A DNA stretch of 5,226 nucleotides from Thioalkalivibrio sp. (GTDB lineage: Bacteria > Pseudomonadota > Gammaproteobacteria > Ectothiorhodospirales > Ectothiorhodospiraceae). The translations under genes were made by a program, and so were the position numbers. Position 1 is the first letter of the stretch. Each line of letters begins with the position of its first letter. The DNA is taken from contig PULL01000174.1 in NCBI GenBank assembly GCA_003550945.1, positions 1 to 5,226 on the forward strand. The letters are read 5' to 3'. Below the pieces are notes generated by a model. That model saw only the letters and a program-made list of their open reading frames with translations. It had not been told where the DNA came from and did not search any database. This document shows, piece after piece, positions 1 to 4,316 of this stretch.

Positions 1-508
1 CATGGCCACCACACCCGGTGGACCGCCCGCCGGGGAGCCTGCGGTCACGCCGGAATCACACCCGATTCTCCATGAGGACGCAACATCCGTCCCGGACGCT
101 TCTCCTGCCGAGACTGCCGAAGCGGCCCCGACCGGGCCGCAAACACCGGAGGCTCTGCCCGAGATCGAAAAGCTCTCGACCGACACACCCCCGGTTGCCG
201 CGCCCGCGGGTCCGCGCGGTCCGGATTGGGTGCGGGAACGACCTTCCGGGCAATTCACGATCCAGATCATCGCCGGGGATGACCTGGAGGCGCTGCACCG
301 GTTCGCCCGCCGGGTTTCGATGGAAACGGATGTCGCGTGGTTCCGCACACGCCGGGGCGATCAGGACTGGTACGCACTGATCACGGGCGAGTACCCGGAC
401 CTGGCCAGCGCACAGGCGGCAGCGGCCAGACTGCCGGCTCCGGTCCGTCGGAACCAGCCGTGGGTCCGCTCGTTCAACTCGGTGCAGCAGGCGATGGACC
501 CGCCTTGA
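1..508 (+). CDS. SPOR-domain cell-division protein, DamX-like (5' end outside window)
   Basis: The visible part is 168 residues from an ATG at position 2. Residues 1 to about 80 are a Pro/Ala/Glu-rich low-complexity linker. Residues about 82-165 form a SPOR domain: a beta strand (FTIQIIAGD), a helix (LEALHRFARRV), a WFRTRRGDQDWYALITGEY strand pair, then a second helix (ASAQAAAARL) and the closing PWVRSF segment. SPOR domains bind denuded septal peptidoglycan in the periplasm, and in DamX-type proteins the domain is C-terminal after a cytoplasmic part, one membrane segment and a linker. No membrane segment lies in the visible part, so the gene very probably continues left of the window and the ATG at 2 is probably internal. 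DamX-like genes often follow aroK-aroB; that context would lie to the left and is not seen. The stop lies 7 nt from the stop of the convergent protease gene. The SPOR fold is clear; the DamX assignment is inference. Confidence 0.82.
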   Translation, partial: MATTPGGPPAGEPAVTPESHPILHEDATSVPDASPAETAEAAPTGPQTPEALPEIEKLSTDTPPVAAPAGPRGPDWVRERPSGQFTIQIIAGDDLEALHRFARRVSMETDVAWFRTRRGDQDWYALITGEYPDLASAQAAAARLPAPVRRNQPWVRSFNSVQQAMDPP

Positions 509-515
509 TCGCCCA

Positions 516-1187
516 CTAGGGCTGCACCGCCTGCAACAGCAGGGTGTCGCCCTCTTCCTGCATCAGAACCCGCCCGAGGAAGCTCATCCCCAGCACTGGC
601 AGACGGGGCGCGTCACCAAGCACGACCACAGCCTCGACCTGGTCCAGCGCGAGGCTGCCGACCTGTACCCGGGAAAGAAGCACCCGGTGGCCGAATACGC
701 GTCCAGTGGGCGTCTGCACCGTGGTCAGCGGACCCTGCCCCGGCGAAAGGCCGATGCGCTGCGCCTCCGAACCACCCAGGAGGACTGTCTCAGAGCCCGT
801 ATCCACCCGAAACCGGACCGCGTGGCCATCAATGCTGCCGGATACGGTCAACGCGCCCGACGCATCGGGATGGATGCGTACACCCACCGACCCAGTGTCC
901 CGCACTGCAGAAGGCGAGCGATCGCCGACGGCCAGTTCGCGCCGCTGCCCGTCAATCTCGAGCCACGCCCGCCGATCAAGGGTATTGGTGGACAACAGCC
1001 GCACGGCCTGCTGCGCCTCCTGGCCAACAGCCAGCACCAGCCGTTGCCCGTCGATATCGATCAGGACCCGGTCCGGGAACACGCCGAGCAGTGCCACATC
1101 CCGGGCCAGGGCCGGCGAAAACGACAGCAGCACAGCGACCAGGGGAAGCCACCACAGGATATGGAGGCGCGGACACGCGGAGGTCAT
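516..1187 (-). CDS. exported retropepsin-like aspartic protease (clan AA, TIGR02281-like)
   Basis: This is a 223-residue protein. Residues 1-28 form a signal peptide with a hydrophobic core (WWLPLVAVLLSF) and a likely cut after PALA. Residues about 29-95 hold two copies of a short beta unit (DGQR...LAVG). Residues about 104-218 are a retropepsin-like domain with the catalytic D129-T130-G131 in FRVDTGSETVLL, a TPTGRVFGH segment matching the flap region, VQVGSLALDQVEAVV, and the family-typical LGMSFLGR near the end. Single-domain proteases of this type act as dimers; the best-known bacterial relatives are periplasmic or membrane proteases such as Caulobacter PerP. The substrate here is unknown. 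The start at 1187 is chosen because its ATG overlaps the stop of the secretin-like gene (ATGA), it directly precedes the signal peptide, and the longer in-frame extension to 1307 would lie inside that gene. No strong ribosome site precedes it, so translational coupling is likely. The N-terminal part may be a secretin-partner type domain (inference). Confidence 0.87.
   Translation of the reverse strand: MTSACPRLHILWWLPLVAVLLSFSPALARDVALLGVFPDRVLIDIDGQRLVLAVGQEAQQAVRLLSTNTLDRRAWLEIDGQRRELAVGDRSPSAVRDTGSVGVRIHPDASGALTVSGSIDGHAVRFRVDTGSETVLLGGSEAQRIGLSPGQGPLTTVQTPTGRVFGHRVLLSRVQVGSLALDQVEAVVVLGDAPRLPVLGMSFLGRVLMQEEGDTLLLQAVQP
921..1079 (-). repeat. internal duplication of a short beta unit in the protease N-domain
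   Basis: Protein residues 37-56 (bases 1020-1079) and 70-89 (bases 921-980) align without gaps. They share an Arg at position 4, IDGQR at positions 9-13 and LAVG at positions 16-19 of the 20-residue unit. The bases between the two copies encode the connecting SxNTL segment. The pattern looks like two successive beta hairpins, in the manner of GspC HR or PilP-type small beta domains. It is a protein-level duplication with diverged codons, not a recent DNA repeat. Confidence 0.6.
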
Positions 1188-1993
1188 TCCGCACGATCCA
1201 CACGCACGTGAATATCCGTTTCCTCTTCGTGCCGGGCGCGGCTTGTACCAAGAATGCGCTGGCCCGACAGGTCCCGCCGCTCCTCGGCACCCGCGATTCG
1301 GATCCATTCACCCAACCCGCCAGAAAGCACCGTGTCCACCTGCTGGAACTCGATCCGGCCACCACCGGCGCGCGACTCCCGTTCGTGCACCTGCTTGATC
1401 TCCAGCCGCACCCGGTCATCGCGGCCAACCTGCGGCCGCACGAGAAAGCCGCGTTCGACATCACGATAGTCGACACCCGGGGTGATCAGGCCGCCCCTCG
1501 GCAGCAGGATCAGCCCCGGCTGGGCGTGGGGAACCGACTCCCCGGTGCGGATCAGCGCGGTTTGTCCTTCCAGAACCCGCAGTGTCTGCACCGAACTGTC
1601 CCGGTCGGCGATCTGCCGCCGGATGATCCGGGTTCCGGAGCCGTCACCGATGACCACAACGCCGGCACGGCCCTGTACCTGCAGCTCGCGCTCCGACGAC
1701 CCGCCGAGTGCCCCGCGCCGAACGCTGATGACCAGGTTCGCCGGCGCCGCGTCCATGGTCTCCAGGATCTGCCGCACCTCCCCGAGTGTCGCCGGCCCGC
1801 TGCGCAGGATCAGGCGCATGCCGGTGCCGGTCAGCACGTCGTTCGGCCCCAGCAGCGGCTCCAGCAGCGGAATCATCTCCGCGGCCGTTCTGTGCTGCAG
1901 GTCGATGACCTCGATCGAAGCCGCCTGACCCGCCTGTGCCGCGGCCATGCACAAGGTCAGAATCACCACCAGTTTGCGCAACATCTGTCTCAT
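1184..1993 (-). CDS. short secretin-like exported protein (NolW/secretin N domain plus reduced secretin region)
   Basis: This is a 269-residue protein. Residues 1-24 form a signal peptide (LRKLVVILTLCMAAA, likely cut after AGQA). Residues about 27-93 match the secretin short N domain (IEVIDLQHRTAAEMIPLLEP... LGEVRQILETMDAAPANLVISV), the KH-like fold found in GspD, PilQ and NolW. Residues about 135-265 follow the strand order of a secretin homology region: LRVLEGQTALIRTGESVP, then GFLVRPQVGRDDRVRLEI, then TVLSGGLGEWIRIAG. It stops without the usual VPLLGDIP/LG.LF segment and with a much shortened end, so formation of an outer-membrane pore is doubtful. Secretins are usually 400-700 residues long. 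The start at 1993 is preceded by GGAGGG about 10 nt upstream and directly precedes the signal peptide; the longer frame to 2173 is shadow sequence. It is the first gene of an operon with the protease and is divergent from fliK. No specific role can be assigned. Confidence 0.83.
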   Translation of the reverse strand: MRQMLRKLVVILTLCMAAAQAGQAASIEVIDLQHRTAAEMIPLLEPLLGPNDVLTGTGMRLILRSGPATLGEVRQILETMDAAPANLVISVRRGALGGSSERELQVQGRAGVVVIGDGSGTRIIRRQIADRDSSVQTLRVLEGQTALIRTGESVPHAQPGLILLPRGGLITPGVDYRDVERGFLVRPQVGRDDRVRLEIKQVHERESRAGGGRIEFQQVDTVLSGGLGEWIRIAGAEERRDLSGQRILGTSRARHEEETDIHVRVDRAE

Positions 1994-2151
1994 TGAACGG
2001 CATCCCTCCGGGTGCGCCTGAAACCATAGACCCACTGAAAACGCGCGAATTCCTTCGAGCATAACCCTTTCGTGCCGGGGCGACGGACTCCTTCGCGTGG
2101 CCACCCGGGCGGTAGTAGCATGAGCCTTCGATGGAACCGTAGCGAACCCGT
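1994..2151. promoter_or_regulatory. divergent intergenic region between the secretin-like gene and fliK
   Basis: These 158 bases separate two divergent starts and must carry the promoter for the secretin-like/protease operon and probably that for fliK. It is the only sizeable non-coding stretch in the window and is locally richer in A+T at about 2024-2068. No convincing consensus promoter is visible. On the plus strand GAAA at 2037-2040 and GAGCATAA at 2057-2064 loosely resemble a sigma-28 (FliA) site, TAAA-N15-GCCGATAA, but with a 16-nt spacer and only 5 of 8 matches in the -10 box. On the minus strand TATGCT is a partial sigma-70 -10 box without a matching -35. The role as a promoter region follows from geometry; the exact sites are not established. 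Confidence 0.4.
2004..2009 (-). promoter_or_regulatory. ribosome binding site that fixes the start of the secretin-like gene
   Basis: On the minus strand GGAGGG lies 10 nt before the ATG at 1993. It supports this start over the long in-frame extension reaching 2173. A second ATG three codons further in (1984) is possible but would be further from this site. Confidence 0.55.
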
Positions 2152-3360
2152 ATGCAGATACCGCCGCCCGCAACCAGGGTCACCATCTCCGGCCTGCAAC
2201 CCGGTGCGCCGCAGTGGCAGTCTGGACAGCGGCTGGAAGCCACGGTCACGCGGGCGGCGCAGCCGGGAGGCATGACAGAGGTCCGCATCGGCGGCCTTCA
2301 GGTCACGCTGAAGCTGCCGCTCGCCACGTCTGCAGGCGACCGGCTGCAACTGCAAGTCGTAAGGGCCGGTGCGCAACCCACGCTGCGGCTGCTGCCCCCG
2401 GCAGGCCCCATATCCGCAACCAGTCCCGCGATCCCGGCGCAGCTGCCACCGGCACTCTCCGCCACGCTGGCCAACCTGCTGCCCATGCAGGGCAGCCTGG
2501 CGCCGTTGCTGGCAGCGCTCACAGCGGCGGCCCGGAATCCCGCGGCCATCGCCGGTCTCTCCCCCGATCTGCAGGCGGCGATCCTGAAGGCCTTCCAGCA
2601 GCTCCCGTCCGTCGCGCAGGCGCTGCAGCCAGAAAGCCTGCGGCAGGTCGTCCATGCTTCCGGCCTCTTCTACGAGGCAAGGCTCGCCCAGCTGGCCACG
2701 AGCCCGCTGACCCGGCTCGAAGGCGATCTGAAAGCCGTGCTGCTGTCCCTGGCGACCCGGCTGCGCACCCGCTCCGAGCCGGCGGCACCAGCGCCGGTCC
2801 GCACCAGGCACGAGCCGGCGCCGCCGAGGACCGGGTCGGGCCCCGTGGCACAGGGACGGGTCACCGGGGAGGCCGCATTGGCGGGCGCTGCACCGCTTCC
2901 CGCGGCGCTGCGCGCTGCAGGCGAGCAGGCCCTGGCGCGCCTCGTCCTGCACCAGTGGAGCGCGCTGGAGAACTCGGAATCCGGACAGACCCGTTGGCTG
3001 CTGGAGTTGCCACTGCGCAGCGCGGGCGGTGTCGATATCGTCCACCTGCTGCTGGAACGCGAGCGAGACCGCGAAACCGGAGAGCAGGAACCGGTCTGGA
3101 GAGTGGAGCTCGCCCTCGACCTGCCCGATCTGGGACCCCTGCACATCCGCATCGCGGTCTCGGGGGACCAGGTGGGCGCCCAGGTATGGGCGCACGACAC
3201 GCACACGGCCACCCGGGTTCACGAGGCGTTGCCCGAACTTCGTTCCGCACTGGAGGAACGCAACCTCAGGGTCCGCGATCTCGGCTGCCATCAAGGCGAC
3301 CCACCGCCGAATCCCCGCCCATCGGCGAAATCGCGTCCGCTGCTGGACGATCGGGCATGA
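2152..3360 (+). CDS. fliK: flagellar hook-length control protein FliK
   Basis: This is a 402-residue protein. Residues about 8-82 are a beta-rich N-terminal region (LEATVTRA... VRIGGLQVTLKLPL... GDRLQLQVV). Residues 83-260 are Ala/Pro-rich and partly helical, with an ESLRQVVHASGLFYEARL helix at 161-178 and a disordered PAPVRTRHEPAPPRTGSG stretch. Residues about 265-385 are the Flg_hook (FliK C-terminal) domain: HQWSALE, RWLLELPLRS, VWRVELALDLPDLGPLHIRIAVSG, VGAQVWA, and a final helix LPELRSALEERNLRVRDL. FliK is exported through the flagellar type III apparatus. It measures hook length with its N-terminal and central part and triggers the FlhB specificity switch with its C-terminal domain. The ATG at 2152 is the first start after an in-frame stop at 2140 and has no strong ribosome site. 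The stop overlaps the next gene's start (ATGA). The sequence resembles the less conserved FliK-like forms of gammaproteobacteria, so a second, canonical FliK elsewhere is possible. Confidence 0.86.
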   Translation: MQIPPPATRVTISGLQPGAPQWQSGQRLEATVTRAAQPGGMTEVRIGGLQVTLKLPLATSAGDRLQLQVVRAGAQPTLRLLPPAGPISATSPAIPAQLPPALSATLANLLPMQGSLAPLLAALTAAARNPAAIAGLSPDLQAAILKAFQQLPSVAQALQPESLRQVVHASGLFYEARLAQLATSPLTRLEGDLKAVLLSLATRLRTRSEPAAPAPVRTRHEPAPPRTGSGPVAQGRVTGEAALAGAAPLPAALRAAGEQALARLVLHQWSALENSESGQTRWLLELPLRSAGGVDIVHLLLERERDRETGEQEPVWRVELALDLPDLGPLHIRIAVSGDQVGAQVWAHDTHTATRVHEALPELRSALEERNLRVRDLGCHQGDPPPNPRPSAKSRPLLDDRA

Positions 3361-3737
3361 CCCGGGATCGGGATCGCCGCAAGCCGCCGCGCAAGGCAGT
3401 CGCACTGCACTACAGTGGCAAGCGTGCGCCGCGCATCACCGCCAGCGGTGGCGGAACGGTCGCCGAACGCATTCTGGAAATCGCACGCGAACATGACGTG
3501 CCGGTGCACGAAGACCCGCTCCTCACCGAAGCGCTGTCGCAGATCCCGCTCGGAGAGGAGATCCCGGAGAATCTCTACGTCGCGGTGGCCGAAGTGCTGG
3601 CCTTCGTCTATCGCTTGAGCGGGCGCAGCCCCGGAGACGAGCCTGGCGGGACCCTTATTGCGCCACACCATCCTGAGGACCGTGCAGAGAACGCAGCAGA
3701 TCCGCCTCGCCCCGGCTCACCCCGCAGGCCTTCATGA
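3357..3737 (+). CDS. soluble FlhB C-terminal-domain homologue (EscU/YscU/FlhB-family switch protein)
   Basis: This is a 126-residue protein. Residues about 13-90 match the cytoplasmic C domain of FlhB: KAVALHYSGKRAPRITASGGG, then VAERILEIAREHDVPVHEDPLLTEAL, then IPLGEEIPENLYVAVAEVLAFVYRL. The four membrane helices of FlhB are absent. At the place of the autocleavage motif NPTH the protein has K9-P10-P11-R12, so the cleaving Asn is missing. The protein resembles the post-cleavage C fragment of FlhB and should be cytosolic. Such stand-alone homologues are commonly encoded next to fliK; a role in tuning the export substrate switch is plausible but inferred. The ATG overlaps the fliK stop (ATGA), which fixes the start and suggests translational coupling. 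The tail from about residue 91 is Pro/Arg-rich, has no family match, and its last 27 codons lie antisense to the end of the fipA-like gene. Confidence 0.86.
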   Translation: MTRDRDRRKPPRKAVALHYSGKRAPRITASGGGTVAERILEIAREHDVPVHEDPLLTEALSQIPLGEEIPENLYVAVAEVLAFVYRLSGRSPGDEPGGTLIAPHHPEDRAENAADPPRPGSPRRPS

Positions 3738-4056
3738 TCTCCTCCCGGCTTGCGCCCTGCGCCGCGAGGCGCACCGCGTGACGGTAGGGACCCTGGTCCG
3801 GGTCCCGGCTAAGCAGTTGTTCCTGCTGCTCGGCCAGCTGGCGCATCCGCCGCTCGAGTTCCGCCTGGCGCTGATCGACCGCGAGTTCGTCGGAGCAGAC
3901 AGCACTCAGGGCGCCCTTCAGCGACAGCAGCGCGGTTTCCTGGATCATCTGCCGCCGCTGTAACCGCCGCACCTCCATCGCTGCCCAAAGAGCGAGGCCG
4001 AAGGCGCCTGCGACGATCAGCGCCGCAAAAAACGCGAGCAGTGAAGTGGCTGTCAT
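3655..4056 (-). CDS. fipA: DUF2802 protein, FipA-like polar flagellum factor
   Basis: This is a 133-residue protein. Residues about 5-27 are one membrane helix (LLAFFAALIVAGAFGLALWAAM). Residues 28-82 are a charged coiled coil (VRRLQRRQ... RQAELERRMRQLAEQQEQLL). Residues 90-126 are the DUF2802 core (PYRHAVRLAAQGASREEIMKACGVSRGEADLLRSLHG), which looks like a small helix-turn-helix. In polarly flagellated gammaproteobacteria, DUF2802 proteins named FipA bind the GTPase FlhF and promote polar flagellum placement; their genes sit at the end of flagellar/chemotaxis operons, as here. The Gly, Glu and Leu positions of the GAS...GEADLL core are present. The start ATG overlaps the stop of the 75-residue ORF (ATGA), and only a weak GTGGA-like ribosome site precedes it. 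The last 27 codons are antisense to the tail of the FlhB-like gene. The DUF2802 family call is firm; FipA function is inferred from the family. Confidence 0.8.
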   Translation of the reverse strand: MTATSLLAFFAALIVAGAFGLALWAAMEVRRLQRRQMIQETALLSLKGALSAVCSDELAVDQRQAELERRMRQLAEQQEQLLSRDPDQGPYRHAVRLAAQGASREEIMKACGVSRGEADLLRSLHGPQDGVAQ

Positions 4057-4280
4057 GCGTAATCGTCCACGTGTTGCCCGATCCCGTCAGGGCCGGGAGA
4101 AGCCGGTCGCCGCCCGGCCTGTTCCCCGGAATCCTCTCCACCGCCGTGCTCGTCGGAGCGATCCGGATCCTCATCCGCTTCCCGCCGCCGGTGGCGCTTG
4201 GGTTCGTCACCCTCCTCCGGTACACGGCGGCCAGGCCAGGTGGGATGTACCGGACGCACGGGGTCAAGTTCAGCAACCAT
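4053..4280 (-). CDS. small proline-rich charged protein of the motility operon, function unknown
   Basis: This is a 75-residue protein without a recognised domain. Residues 4-20 are Pro-rich (ELDPVRPVHPTWPGR). Residues 21-60 are almost entirely charged or small (PEEGDEPKRHRRREADEDPD, then DEHGGGED). The protein ends in GIGQHVDDYA. No signal peptide or membrane helix is visible, so it is probably a disordered cytoplasmic peptide. Three things argue that it is real: a perfect AGGAGG 6 nt before the ATG, a stop that overlaps the fipA-like start in an ATGA junction, and a position 36 nt after motD on the same strand. The ordered C-terminal HVDDYA may be a binding motif. Short proteins of similar character may occur at this place in related genomes, but I cannot confirm this from the sequence. 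Confidence 0.66.
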   Translation of the reverse strand: MVAELDPVRPVHPTWPGRRVPEEGDEPKRHRRREADEDPDRSDEHGGGEDSGEQAGRRPASPGPDGIGQHVDDYA

Positions 4281-4286
4281 CGCTCT

Positions 4287-4292
4287 CCTCCT
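4287..4292 (-). promoter_or_regulatory. strong ribosome binding site of the small proline-rich ORF
   Basis: AGGAGG on the minus strand, 6 nt before the ATG at 4280, within the 36-nt gap after motD. It is the best Shine-Dalgarno sequence in the window and is the main evidence that the 75-residue ORF is translated. Confidence 0.7.
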
Positions 4293-4316
4293 GTCCCAGG
4301 CCTGTGCCCACGCCAG

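Noticed and set aside
2..4. ATG at the left edge as the true start of the SPOR protein
   Set aside because: Only one base precedes it, no ribosome site can be judged, and DamX-type proteins need an upstream cytoplasmic and membrane part. Probably an internal Met.
530..543. Hairpin CCTGC-AACA-GCAGG near the convergent stops as a terminator
   Set aside because: The stem has only 5 pairs, lies inside the protease coding end and has no T tract on either strand.
1091..1996. Plus-strand open frames opposite the secretin-like and protease genes (also 544-1398)
   Set aside because: Both are Pro/Arg-rich antisense shadows of genes with signal peptides and recognisable domains.
2052..2078. Sigma-54-like GGCACG...ATGC on the minus strand upstream of the secretin-like gene
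   Set aside because: The GG and GC elements are 4 nt too far apart for a sigma-54 promoter.
2120..2275. ATG at 2120 as start of a small plus-strand ORF overlapping fliK
   Set aside because: No ribosome site; the product is Arg/Pro-rich shadow sequence overlapping the start of fliK in another frame.
1990..3405. Long minus-strand open frame of 471 residues opposite fliK
   Set aside because: It is a GC-rich shadow of fliK and the FlhB-like gene, with Gln/Arg-rich content, no domain pattern, and it overlaps genes with clear homology.
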